Shown in pieces: positions 45,099 through 54,086 of a DNA stretch of 64,000 nt. The position numbers were made by a program, and so were the translations under genes. The first letter of the stretch is position 1. Each line of letters begins with the position of its first letter. The notes below the pieces were generated by a model that saw nothing but the letters and a program-made list of their open reading frames with translations, made no database searches and had not been told where the DNA came from. Origin of the DNA: JBHPCZ01 sp042573625 (GTDB lineage Bacteria > Desulfobacterota > Desulfobacteria > Desulfobacterales > UBA11574); assembly GCA_042573625.1 (NCBI GenBank), contig JBHPCZ010000002.1, forward strand, positions 12,768 through 76,767, given 5' to 3'.

Positions 45099-45175
45099 CA
45101 TCGCTTTTCATCTTCTGTTTCCCGCTCTAAACAAAACCTGTTGAAATCATACATAATAAAGTTTAAATGACCGGC

Positions 45176-45192
45176 TTGGCACATCTGTTGCT
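45176..45192 (+). promoter_or_regulatory. Sigma-54 (-24/-12) promoter of glnD-amt-glnB-glnA
   Basis: TTGGCACATCTGTTGCT: TGGCAC with GG at 45178-45179 and TTGC with GC at 45190-45191, exactly ten bases between GG and GC. This is a near-consensus RpoN site about 72 bp upstream of the glnD start. The opposite-strand NifA-like gene downstream of glnA encodes a sigma-54 activator that could act here. Confidence 0.85.
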
Positions 45193-45263
45193 ATGTTATG
45201 GGGAATTGTTTGGGGTGAATACAAAAGTACCGGATTCCAACGATCCAATTCTATCAGGCCGAC

Positions 45264-47921
45264 ATGACACCGAAAGAAGCGAACATAATAAACGACCAGG
45301 GACTTGTTTCCGGGAGACTGCAGAAAAGGGCAACACAGCTCATTTCGCGTTTTTTAAAGGGCGATGAACCTGCTTTTTTGCATCGGCACACACAGATTAT
45401 AGACAGCTATTTTCGTGAAAGCTTTGAAACAAGTCTGGTAGGCCCACGGATGGGCATAAGCGAGAATCCTTACGCCATCATTGCGCTGGGCGGTTACGGC
45501 CGAGGAGAGCAATGTATCCATTCAGACATCGATCTGCTTTTTCTTTTCGGGAAAAAAATACCGGGTGAAGCTGAAGAACTCATCCGTGAAATGATTTACC
45601 CGCTATGGGATCTCGGTCTTGAGGTCGGGTATGCCACCCGTTCGATGAAAGAATGTACCCGCATGGCGGGCAAGGATTTTGAGATACTGATTCCGCTTCT
45701 GGACGCCCGTTTCGTCTGCGGCATGTCTCATTTGTATACAGACCTTTTGGCAAGGCTTCGACAGGGAATCATTCGCAAACGTTCCAAGAAAATAATTACA
45801 TGGCTTCTTGACGGCAACCGGGCACGTTATGTTCATTTCGGGGACTCATCCTATCTTCTCGAACCCAACCTCAAGGAAGGCCAGGGCGGATTGAGAGATT
45901 ACCACACCATGTTGTGGATCGCACGCATCGAGTTTGACCTGAAGCAGCCGCGGGACCTTGAATATCACGGCTGCCTTTCACACGACGAGTTTAAGGAGTT
46001 GGTTGAATCACTTTCATTTATCTGGAATGTCCGAAACCGCCTGCACTATTTGGCCGGCAGGAAGTGCGACCAGCTTTACTTTGAATATCAGGAAAAGCTG
46101 GCCGATACCCTGCAATTTAAAAAGCTGAACGGTCAGCAGCCGGTGGAGAGATTCCTGGGTGAGCTGCACGGTCGAATGGAATACATTAAAGAGCGTCAAC
46201 AGATGTTTCTTTATGAACGCGGTTATTTGGAAAAGACAAAACCCGGACGGAAACCTTTAAAAAAGACGAATGTCAGTGGTTTGAAGGTTGAAAAAGACAT
46301 GTTGGGCTTTGAGTCTCCGGAAGCGATTCTGCGCACACCAGGCCTTTTGATTGATATTTTTAATGAGCGAATTCGGCTGAAAATCCCCTTGAGCGCGGAG
46401 GCCAAACGGCTGGTCAGGGAATTTGCCTATCTGATCGGCGAGGATTTTTCAAATTCAGTTTCCGCGGTTCAGTCGTTTGAAAAAATTTTGGCGGCAAGAA
46501 CGCCAGACTTTAATGTGTTGGACGAGATGCTGAGCACCGGCCTTCTGGTGCGCCTTGTCCCTGAGATGGGCGGCATCGTCAATCGGATCCAGTATGATGA
46601 ATATCATTTTTACCCGGTGGACAAGCATCTGCTTCAGACGGTTCAGACCGTAAAAACATTCGATACAGGCGAGGATACCGGTGACGACCCATTGTGCGGG
46701 AATCTTTATAAAGAACTCAAAAACAAAGCATTGCTTCTTTGGGCGACGCTTTTGCACGATATCGGGAAATCAGAGCCGGGCGGGGGGCATTCCGAAAAGG
46801 GTGCTGAAATTGTTCGGGCTGTGCTTCAGAGAAAAGGGTTTGAAATTGAAGATGTTGAAACGATTTCCTTCCTGATCGAAGAGCATTTGCTTTTGGCCAA
46901 AACCGCTACTCGAAGAGATGTTTATGATGAGGAAACCGCTATCATCTGTGCCCGAAGAATAAAAGATGTTGAGCGTCTGAAAATGCTCTACCTGCTGACG
47001 GTGGCAGACGCAATATCCACCGGTCCGAAAGCATGGAACGAGTGGGTTTCGACCCTTTTGCGGGATCTGTTTCTTAAAGTCCTCAGCATCCTGGAAAAAG
47101 GGGAGCTGGCAACCCGTGAAGCTGTCGAAACCGTTGAGAGAAAAAGAGATGCGGTATTAAGTTCTGCACCCTCACAACCAGACAGACAGGAATTGGAAGC
47201 CCTTTTGAACGTCATGTCGCCGCGGTACCTCCTGTACACGCCGGAACACGAAATGCTGGAACATTTCGAGCTGTACAAAGATATGGGTTTCGATGAATTT
47301 GTCTGGAAAATAACCGAAACCGCTGATTCGAACACGCGGAAGGTCACCATCTGCGCCAAGGATCGTCCCGGACTCTTCTCCAAGATCTCAGGAGTATTCA
47401 CTTTAAATGGTCTCGATATTCTCGATGCCCAAGTGTTCACTTGGCGGAATAATATTGCGCTGGATATTTTTGAAGTCAAACCGCCGCCGGATCAGATTTT
47501 TGAAACAGAGATATGGAATCGCGCGGAGAAACATTTGAATTCCGCGTTGTCAGGCAATTTGGATCTTGAATCTGCATTGAGCGAAAAAGTGTCTGCGTAT
47601 CGTTCTTCCCGGCGCCTTGCCGGGGAAAGACCGCATCGCGTGGTTGTGGATAACAGCAGTTCGAGCTTTTTTACGATCATTGAAGTTTTTACTTATGATT
47701 TTCCGGGCCTTTTATACAGCATCACAAATGCTTTGTTCAGGTGCAGACTGGACATATGGGTGGCCAAAATCGCCACCAAGGTCGACCAGGTGGTCGATGT
47801 TTTTTATGTGAGGGATTTTGACGGGCAAAAGGTGGATCTGCCGGATCAGGTGGAAGCCATCAAATCAGCCGTTGAAGCGGTACTGCTGGATGTCAATTCA
47901 TCGGAAACCGGTAACAGATGA
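45264..47921 (+). CDS. glnD: Bifunctional uridylyltransferase/uridylyl-removing enzyme GlnD
   Basis: Nitrogen sensor that modifies PII proteins according to glutamine level. The 885-aa protein has the nucleotidyltransferase core ALGGYGRGEQCIHSDIDLL near residue 76 and an HD hydrolase domain with LLHDIGKSEPGGGHSE near 500. Two C-terminal ACT domains start near 692 (VTICAKDRPGLFSKISGVF) and near 800. Family length. The start is ATG 45264, with no strong ribosome-binding site but only about 60 nt after the predicted transcription start. First gene of the sigma-54-driven unit. Confidence 0.95.
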   Translation: MTPKEANIINDQGLVSGRLQKRATQLISRFLKGDEPAFLHRHTQIIDSYFRESFETSLVGPRMGISENPYAIIALGGYGRGEQCIHSDIDLLFLFGKKIPGEAEELIREMIYPLWDLGLEVGYATRSMKECTRMAGKDFEILIPLLDARFVCGMSHLYTDLLARLRQGIIRKRSKKIITWLLDGNRARYVHFGDSSYLLEPNLKEGQGGLRDYHTMLWIARIEFDLKQPRDLEYHGCLSHDEFKELVESLSFIWNVRNRLHYLAGRKCDQLYFEYQEKLADTLQFKKLNGQQPVERFLGELHGRMEYIKERQQMFLYERGYLEKTKPGRKPLKKTNVSGLKVEKDMLGFESPEAILRTPGLLIDIFNERIRLKIPLSAEAKRLVREFAYLIGEDFSNSVSAVQSFEKILAARTPDFNVLDEMLSTGLLVRLVPEMGGIVNRIQYDEYHFYPVDKHLLQTVQTVKTFDTGEDTGDDPLCGNLYKELKNKALLLWATLLHDIGKSEPGGGHSEKGAEIVRAVLQRKGFEIEDVETISFLIEEHLLLAKTATRRDVYDEETAIICARRIKDVERLKMLYLLTVADAISTGPKAWNEWVSTLLRDLFLKVLSILEKGELATREAVETVERKRDAVLSSAPSQPDRQELEALLNVMSPRYLLYTPEHEMLEHFELYKDMGFDEFVWKITETADSNTRKVTICAKDRPGLFSKISGVFTLNGLDILDAQVFTWRNNIALDIFEVKPPPDQIFETEIWNRAEKHLNSALSGNLDLESALSEKVSAYRSSRRLAGERPHRVVVDNSSSSFFTIIEVFTYDFPGLLYSITNALFRCRLDIWVAKIATKVDQVVDVFYVRDFDGQKVDLPDQVEAIKSAVEAVLLDVNSSETGNR

Positions 47922-47979
47922 CGATTAACTTTTATTTTTTCACCTAAGAGTAAAACAGATCAAGGAGGAATTACTTTTT

Positions 47980-49275
47980 ATGAAACGGATCAGTTTAATA
48001 ACAGCCGCAATCTGTCTACTTCTCCCATTTTCATCAGCATTTGCTGCGGATGTTTTAGATACCGGTGATACAGCCTGGATGATCGTGGCCACCGCGCTGG
48101 TCATGATGATGACGCCGGCAGGTCTGGCGCTGTTCTACGGCGGCATGTCTCGGTACAAAAATCTTCTCAACACCTATGCCATGACGTTTGTCTCTTACTG
48201 CCTGGGCAGTGTCATCTGGATGATGTGGGGCTATACCATCGCTTTTGGTCCGGACAAGGCCGGCATCATCGGCGGTTTGGATCATCTGTTTATGAACGGA
48301 ATCGGTGTCAACAGCCTGTCCGGAACCATTCCGACATTCGTCTTCGTGCTTTTTCAAATGACCTTTGCAGGAATTACCGTTGCCTTGGTGCTCGGCTCCA
48401 TCGTTGACCGGATGAAATTTTCTTCATGGATTGTTTTTGCAATTTTATGGCTGACGTTCATCTATTCGCCCCTTTGCCACTGGGTGTGGGGCGGCGGATG
48501 GATGGCGAACATGGGCGCCCTTGATTTTGCCGGCGGCACCGTCGTGCATATCAATGCCGGGGTTGCCGGTCTGGTCCTTTCGTTTTTCGTTGGTAAAAGA
48601 ATCGGATACGGAAAGGAAGCCATGTTTCCGTCAAGCATCTCTTTAACTGCGCTGGGCGCCGCCTTGCTGTGGTTCGGATGGTTTGGTTTCAACGCCGGAA
48701 GCCAGCTAGCCGCGGACGGCATCGCCGCTTCGGCATTTTTGGTGACCAACACGTCGGCGGCCATGGGGGCGCTTTCGTGGATGTTTGTTGAGTGGGTGGT
48801 CAATAAGAAACCGACCGTGCTGGGAATTGCATCCGGTGTCGTTGCCGGGCTGGTGGCGATTACGCCGGCCGCCGGGTTTGTCAATTTTCCTGCTTCTCTG
48901 ATTATCGGATCGGTGGCGGGGATTCTGGGTTTTTACAGTGTCGCAGTATTCAAACAGAAAATCGGGTATGACGATTCTCTGGATGCGTTTGGGGTGCACG
49001 GCATGTGCGGGATCTGGGGTGCCCTGGCAACCGGAATCCTGGCGAACCCGGCAATAAACGAAGCCGGCAAGGGATTGCTTTATGGAAATCCAAAGCAGCT
49101 CTACATCCAGGTCGTTTCAATTGTCGGCACCGCCGTATTTACCGCAATCGGAACCGTCGTGGTGGTTTATCTGACAAAGCTGATTACCGGTGGACTCAGA
49201 GTGGATGAAGAGAGTGAGATTGAAGGACTGGACAATGCCCTGCACGGCGAAAGAGCATTTGAAATCACCGGATAA
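47980..49275 (+). CDS. amt: Ammonium transporter Amt
   Basis: Inner-membrane trimeric NH3/NH4+ channel of 431 aa. A signal peptide of about 22 residues ends FSSAFA; eleven TM helices are expected. The twin pore histidines are in TVVHINAGVAGLV and DAFGVHGMCGIWGAL. The ending is charged (DEESEIEGLDNALHGE). AAGGAGGAATTAC lies before the ATG. glnB follows 79 bp downstream, the common amt-PII pairing, so PII probably gates this channel. 58 bp after glnD. Confidence 0.97.
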   Translation: MKRISLITAAICLLLPFSSAFAADVLDTGDTAWMIVATALVMMMTPAGLALFYGGMSRYKNLLNTYAMTFVSYCLGSVIWMMWGYTIAFGPDKAGIIGGLDHLFMNGIGVNSLSGTIPTFVFVLFQMTFAGITVALVLGSIVDRMKFSSWIVFAILWLTFIYSPLCHWVWGGGWMANMGALDFAGGTVVHINAGVAGLVLSFFVGKRIGYGKEAMFPSSISLTALGAALLWFGWFGFNAGSQLAADGIAASAFLVTNTSAAMGALSWMFVEWVVNKKPTVLGIASGVVAGLVAITPAAGFVNFPASLIIGSVAGILGFYSVAVFKQKIGYDDSLDAFGVHGMCGIWGALATGILANPAINEAGKGLLYGNPKQLYIQVVSIVGTAVFTAIGTVVVVYLTKLITGGLRVDEESEIEGLDNALHGERAFEITG

Positions 49276-49354
49276 ACAATGCATTTCAAATTTCGAACAG
49301 CATTGCCGGGTTATATAAAATCGAGCAACGGAGTCATTACAAGGAGGAAGCTTA

Positions 49355-49693
49355 ATGAAAAAAATCGAAGCGATCATCAAGCCTTTTAAACTCGATGATG
49401 TGAAAGAGGCACTCAACGAAATCGGGATCCAGGGCATGACGATTTCGGAGGTCAAGGGATACGGCCGGCAGAAAGGACACAAGGAGATATACCGTGGCGC
49501 CGAATATGTGGTTGATTTTATCCCTAAAGTCAAAATCGAAATTGTTGTCGAGTCCACGCGGGTTGACGAGGTAATAGAAAAGATCCAGGATGCTGCAAAT
49601 ACGGGCAAAATTGGCGACGGCAAGATTTTTGTGTTTCCTGTTGAGCAGGCAATTCGTGTTCGTACAGGAGAGAAGGGTAAGGATGCGATATAG
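49355..49693 (+). CDS. glnB: Nitrogen regulatory protein P-II
   Basis: Trimeric signal protein of 112 aa that binds 2-oxoglutarate and ATP and is uridylylated by GlnD. The T-loop GHKEIYRGAEYVVDFIPK contains Tyr51, the uridylylation site, and the C-loop GDGKIFVFPVEQAIRVRTGE is complete. AAGGAGGAAGC precedes the ATG. Its position next to amt means it may act as GlnK (amt control) as well as GlnB; sequence alone does not decide. Confidence 0.96.
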   Translation: MKKIEAIIKPFKLDDVKEALNEIGIQGMTISEVKGYGRQKGHKEIYRGAEYVVDFIPKVKIEIVVESTRVDEVIEKIQDAANTGKIGDGKIFVFPVEQAIRVRTGEKGKDAI

Positions 49694-49803
49694 TCTGAAG
49701 CGGAAAGCGCCGAGTGCATTGCGCAGAGCGTAAAAAGAAAAAGGAAGGTAATTTTAAAGCTATAAAACTAAGTATTTAAAAACAAAGACGGAGGTAATCT
49801 ATT

Positions 49804-51216
49804 ATGACACCCAAAGACGTATTGGAAATGGCAAAGGAAAAAGGCGCAAGGGTTGTTGATTTGCGCTTTATGGACTTTCCGGGCGTGTGGCAGCATTTTA
49901 CCGTCCCTTTGAGCGAGCTTGAGGAATCGAGCTTTGAAGACGGGTACGGTTTCGACGGCTCGAGCATCCGGGGATGGCAGCCGATCCACGCCAGTGACAT
50001 GTTGGTGGTCCCGGATGCGACAACACCCAAAATGGATCCTTTTTTCGAAGTGCCGACTCTGGTTCTGATTGGAAACATCGTCGACCCGATCACCCGGGAA
50101 CCGTATACCCGTGACCCGAGGCATATCGCGAAGAAAGCGGAAGCATATCTCAAGAGCACCGGCATCGGTGATGTGGCTTATTTTGGTCCGGAAGCTGAAT
50201 TTTTCATTTTTGATGATATCCGGTTCGAATCTTCAAATCACCGGGCATTCTATGAAATCGACTCCAAGGAAGGCATCTGGAATACCGGCAGGGATGAAGA
50301 GCCGAATCTCGGTTACAAACCGCGACACAAAGAAGGCTATTTTCCTGTGCCGCCCATGGACAAGTATCAGGACATGCGGACGGAAATGCTCCTCACCCTT
50401 GAGGATCTGGGGATTGATGTCGAGTGCCAGCACCATGAAGTGGCCACCGCCGGCCAGGCTGAAATCGACATGGTGTTTAAGCCTTTGCTGGAAATGGGTG
50501 ATCAACTCGTGTGGTTCAAGTATGTACTGAAAAACGTGGCAAACAAATACAACCACACCGTGACGTTTATGCCCAAACCGCTCTATAACGACAACGGCAC
50601 CGGCATGCACACCCATATCAGCATCTGGAAAGACGACAAGCCGCTCTTTGCCGGTGACAAGTATGCCGGCGTGTCACAGGAGGCGCTGTATGCCATCGGC
50701 GGGATTCTGAAACACTGCCGGGCGCTGTGTGCGATTACCAATCCGACCACCAATTCATACAAGCGTTTGGTTCCGGGGTTTGAGGCGCCGGTTAACCTGG
50801 CATACTCCAGCCGGAACCGGAGTTCGGCCATCCGGATTCCCATGTATTCAGCGTCACCCAAAGCCAAACGGATCGAGTTCAGAACGCCGGATCCGTCATG
50901 CAACGGGTACATCGCTTTTGCTGCCATGCTCATGGCGGCCATTGATGGTATCGAAAATAAGATCGATCCGGGCGACCCGCTGGACAAAGATATTTACGGT
51001 CTGCCGCCCGAAGAACTGGCGGAGATTCCGTCCGCACCGGGCGCTCTGGATGAAGCCCTTGAGGCGTTGGAAGCAGATCATGACTTCCTGCTCAAAGGAG
51101 ATGTCTTTACCAAAGATGTTATAGACACCTGGATCGAATATAAGATCGAAAACGAGGTCAATGCGGTCAAGCTTCGGCCGCATCCGCACGAATTCTTCCT
51201 TTACTACGACATATAA
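49804..51216 (+). CDS. glnA: Type I glutamine synthetase
   Basis: Dodecameric GS that makes glutamine from glutamate and ammonium with ATP. The 470-aa protein has FDGSSIRGW near residue 55, DNGTGMHTHISIW near 265, NRSSAIRIP near 340 and IYGLPPEE with Tyr398, the adenylylation target equivalent to Tyr397 of E. coli. This agrees with GlnE being encoded upstream. GGAGGTAATC lies before the ATG. Ends with a terminator at 51230. Confidence 0.98.
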   Translation: MTPKDVLEMAKEKGARVVDLRFMDFPGVWQHFTVPLSELEESSFEDGYGFDGSSIRGWQPIHASDMLVVPDATTPKMDPFFEVPTLVLIGNIVDPITREPYTRDPRHIAKKAEAYLKSTGIGDVAYFGPEAEFFIFDDIRFESSNHRAFYEIDSKEGIWNTGRDEEPNLGYKPRHKEGYFPVPPMDKYQDMRTEMLLTLEDLGIDVECQHHEVATAGQAEIDMVFKPLLEMGDQLVWFKYVLKNVANKYNHTVTFMPKPLYNDNGTGMHTHISIWKDDKPLFAGDKYAGVSQEALYAIGGILKHCRALCAITNPTTNSYKRLVPGFEAPVNLAYSSRNRSSAIRIPMYSASPKAKRIEFRTPDPSCNGYIAFAAMLMAAIDGIENKIDPGDPLDKDIYGLPPEELAEIPSAPGALDEALEALEADHDFLLKGDVFTKDVIDTWIEYKIENEVNAVKLRPHPHEFFLYYDI

Positions 51217-51229
51217 CCTCCCTGCACAC

Positions 51230-51262
51230 ACAACAGCCCGCTGAATTTCAGGGGGCTGTTGT
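51230..51262 (+). terminator. Rho-independent terminator after glnA
   Basis: CAACAGCCC pairs with GGGCTGTTG around a short loop, followed by TTATTTT; 14 bp after the glnA stop. Confidence 0.85.
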
Positions 51263-51366
51263 TATTTTCCGATTTAAATGAAACTCCCCGCCGCAATCGG
51301 ACGGGGTATTAAAAATCATAATCAAACACCAAAAACTTAATTGCCATTTTTCATGAGCAATTCGGG

Positions 51367-52890
51367 TTAGCGATAATGCCGGTAATCAACACCATATCTC
51401 TGGGCCTTGTAGGAAAACTTTCGAACAGTCGTTTTCAGGAGCTTTGCCGCCAGGGAGATATTGCCCCGGGTATTTTTCAGGGCGTCGATGATCATCTCCC
51501 TTTCCAGGTTTGCCAAGGCATCATCCAGCGATAAAACGGGCAGAGTGTCCGATTCCGTACCGGTCTGTAATGTGGGGGGAAGGTGATAGCTGTGAAGCAC
51601 GTGTTCTTCGCAAAGAAGTACCGCGCGCTCGATACAATTTTCCAGCTCTCTCACATTCCCGGGCCAATGATATTCCATGAGCATATCGATGGCAGGTGTG
51701 GAAAGCCGTCGAATGTCTTTGTGATTTTCCTTGGCATACTTTTCGAGAAAGTGATCGGCCAGCAAAAGAATGTCTGTCTTTCGTTCTCGTAAGGGCGGCA
51801 TGTAAATGGGGAATACATTCAGACGATAATAGAGATCATCTCTGAAGTTTTCCGTTTCCACGGCTTCTTCCAGGTTCTTGTTGGTGGCGGTGATGATGCG
51901 GACATCTGTTTTCAATGTCTTATGGCCGCCCACCCGTTCAAATTCTTTTTCCTGCAAGATACGGAGCAGGTTGGCCTGCACATCCAGTCCGATGGAGCCG
52001 ATCTCGTCGAGAAAAATGGTCCCTTTATTGGCCAGTTCAAATTTGCCCGGTTTTTGTTTGATGGCACCGGTAAAGGCACCCTTTTCATGTCCGAACAGCT
52101 CACTTTCAATAAGATTGACCGGGAGCGCGGCGCAATTGACTTTGACAAACGGGCCTTTAACCCTGAGGCTGTTGTAGTGTATGGAGTTGGCAACCAGTTC
52201 CTTGCCGGTACCGCTTTCTCCGCGAATCAGTACCGTGGCGTTACTCTTGGAGACCTGAGATATCATCTGATACACTTCGCGCATCTTGTTGCTGTTGCCG
52301 ATGATATCTGTAATTCGGTAACGACTTTCCAGTTCGCCTCTCAGCCGAATATTTTCTTCCCTTAAATGCTCTTTTTCCAGGCGGATCGTTTCCAGGTTGA
52401 CAACTTGTCTGGCAACCATGGTTGCGATAACAGACATGAGCTTTTTCCCTTCCTTCAGGGAATAGGACTCGTCATAAGGCAGGTCGACGCTGAAAGCGCC
52501 GATAACCTGGTTCCCTTTTTTGACGGGCACACAGATAAAAGAGAGCTCCTGATCCGGCTTGGATTTTCGGGACGCCGTACGATCCAGAAAGAGCGGTTCT
52601 TCGCTGATTTTGGGAATGGCCACGGCCTTGCCGGTTTGAAAAACCCGCCCGGTAATTCCTTCACCCAGTTTATACTTTCCTTTTGCCATGGCACTTCTGG
52701 AAAGACCGTGGGCGACTTCGATACTGATCTCGTCGCGCAGGGGGTCCAGGAGGGTTATGGTACCCCGCAACATGCCCATCGAGTTTGAGAGAATGTCCAG
52801 AACTTTGTAAAGCACTTTCTTAAGGTCCAGGTGCTCATTAAGCGCCTTGCTGATTTCATAAAGCAAGGTAACCTCTTCGATTCTTTTCAT
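51367..52890 (-). CDS. nifA: NifA-like sigma-54-dependent activator (GAF-AAA-Fis)
   Basis: Enhancer-binding protein of 507 aa. The N-terminal GAF domain (about 10-170, KYKLGEGITGRVFQTGKAVA) and AAA domain have Walker A GESGTGKELVA near residue 225, the sigma-54 contact loop GAFTGA near 273, and Walker B-type GTIFLDEIG near 291. The C-terminal Fis-type helix-turn-helix (GNISLAAKLLKTTVRKFSYK) is intact. It is most like NifA but lacks the cysteine motif of oxygen-sensitive NifAs. GAAGG lies before the ATG. It is convergent with glnA and could activate the promoter at 45176; nif genes themselves are not in the window. Confidence 0.88.
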   Translation of the reverse strand: MKRIEEVTLLYEISKALNEHLDLKKVLYKVLDILSNSMGMLRGTITLLDPLRDEISIEVAHGLSRSAMAKGKYKLGEGITGRVFQTGKAVAIPKISEEPLFLDRTASRKSKPDQELSFICVPVKKGNQVIGAFSVDLPYDESYSLKEGKKLMSVIATMVARQVVNLETIRLEKEHLREENIRLRGELESRYRITDIIGNSNKMREVYQMISQVSKSNATVLIRGESGTGKELVANSIHYNSLRVKGPFVKVNCAALPVNLIESELFGHEKGAFTGAIKQKPGKFELANKGTIFLDEIGSIGLDVQANLLRILQEKEFERVGGHKTLKTDVRIITATNKNLEEAVETENFRDDLYYRLNVFPIYMPPLRERKTDILLLADHFLEKYAKENHKDIRRLSTPAIDMLMEYHWPGNVRELENCIERAVLLCEEHVLHSYHLPPTLQTGTESDTLPVLSLDDALANLEREMIIDALKNTRGNISLAAKLLKTTVRKFSYKAQRYGVDYRHYR

Positions 52891-53353
52891 GATGAAAACC
52901 TTCCACAGCTGTTCAGAGTTGGTTCGTCAGCCATGCCTTACACCGACTGTCTTGCTGTCTTGACTTCATTTACCGGTTGTTATTTTGGCTTGTCGGGTTA
53001 AAAGAACATCTGTATTAATAAATGTTTTTTACGTATATTTAGTATCGGTTAAATATAACAAATTTGTAATAAATAACAAATGTTTTCTCCTTGATACTCA
53101 GATTTCTCTGCCATCATCCACCAAGCAGGCATTTATATTTAGTATTTCTAATTGTAAGGGCTGAGAATTTAACTGCCGGGAATATTATCGAATCTGTGTG
53201 ATTACTTAATTTTGATCCAGAGCAACCTATCCGTACCCGGCCCCCGGATTTTTCCATTGGGAGGGATCTTCTGAGGTCAGATATATCCCATTCCAGCCAC
53301 AGGATGCCCATACTTTCCAATGCAGAGACAACAGATTGTGGTCCATTGTCAAA
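52891..53353. other. 463-bp region upstream of nifA
   Basis: Very AT-rich around 53030-53090. It contains the palindrome TAACA-AATT-TGTAA (53056-53069), listed separately, and a second TAACAAAT at 53073. No gene seen. Confidence 0.45.
53056..53069. promoter_or_regulatory. Palindrome related to the glnD enhancer-like sites
   Basis: TAACA-AATT-TGTAA has the same 5-4-5 layout as TTACA-N4-TGCAA upstream of glnD, and lies about 170 bp upstream of the nifA start. No sigma-54 site was found on the matching strand, so a role in autoregulation is only suggested. Confidence 0.35.
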
Positions 53354-54067
53354 TCATTCTCGTTTGCCGGCAGGAGGAGTAAGCGCATATTCAACGGCGG
53401 CGATGGCATGAATTTTCGCGGTATCAAATACGGGAACGGGGCTGTCCTCTTTTTTAACCAGCAACCCGATCTCCGTGCAGCCGAGGATAACGCCTTCAGC
53501 GCCCTCCCTGACCATACGCTCGATGATGCTCATATAGGCTTTTTTTGAAGCCGGTTTGATCGTACCCATGCACAATTCATTATATATTACGCCATGCACG
53601 ATTTCTCTTTCTTCGGCGGGTGGTATGATCACTTCCAGGCCGTAGTTACGCTCGAGTCTGCCCCTGTAAAAATCTTCTTCCATTGTGAATTGGGTTCCTA
53701 AGAGCAAAACCGATTTTATCCCCCGCACTTTTATCTTTTTAGCCGTAGCGTCGGCAATATGTAACAAGGGGATCTCTATGTGGATTTGAATCTGATCTGC
53801 CAGTTTGTGCATGGTATTTGTACAAATCAGGATGAAATCCGCGCCGCATTTCTCCAGGTTTTTTGCTGCTGCCGTCAATACTTGAGCAATCTGGTCCCAT
53901 TTCCCCTCATGCTGAAGGTGCTCGATTTCAGCAAAATCGACAGAATACATGATGCTCTTAGCGGAATGAAGCCCGCCACATTTTGCTCGGGTCTCTTCAT
54001 TGATGATCCGGTAGTACTCGATGGAAGACGCCCAGCTCATCCCGCCGATGAGGCCGATTGTTTTCAT
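53354..54067 (-). CDS. Aspartate/glutamate racemase family protein
   Basis: A 237-aa member of the PLP-independent Asp/Glu racemase superfamily. The start is MKTIGLIGGMSWASSIEYY. The first catalytic cysteine is in ICTNTMHK near residue 85 and the second in LGCTEIGLLV near 195. This pair and length fit a racemase, probably for aspartate. The ATG at 54067 is 19 bp downstream of the pyk stop; GAGA is the only upstream ribosome-binding candidate. A longer frame running back into pyk is not supported. Confidence 0.86.
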   Translation of the reverse strand: MKTIGLIGGMSWASSIEYYRIINEETRAKCGGLHSAKSIMYSVDFAEIEHLQHEGKWDQIAQVLTAAAKNLEKCGADFILICTNTMHKLADQIQIHIEIPLLHIADATAKKIKVRGIKSVLLLGTQFTMEEDFYRGRLERNYGLEVIIPPAEEREIVHGVIYNELCMGTIKPASKKAYMSIIERMVREGAEGVILGCTEIGLLVKKEDSPVPVFDTAKIHAIAAVEYALTPPAGKRE

Positions 54068-54086
54068 ATAGTTTCTCTTTCTTGGT

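Larger units (their letters stand above)
44914..45263. other. Regulatory region between glnE and glnD
   Basis: Contains the twin enhancer-like sites (45054-45067 and 45085-45098) and the sigma-54 promoter (45176-45192) described separately; nothing else recognisable. Confidence 0.7.
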
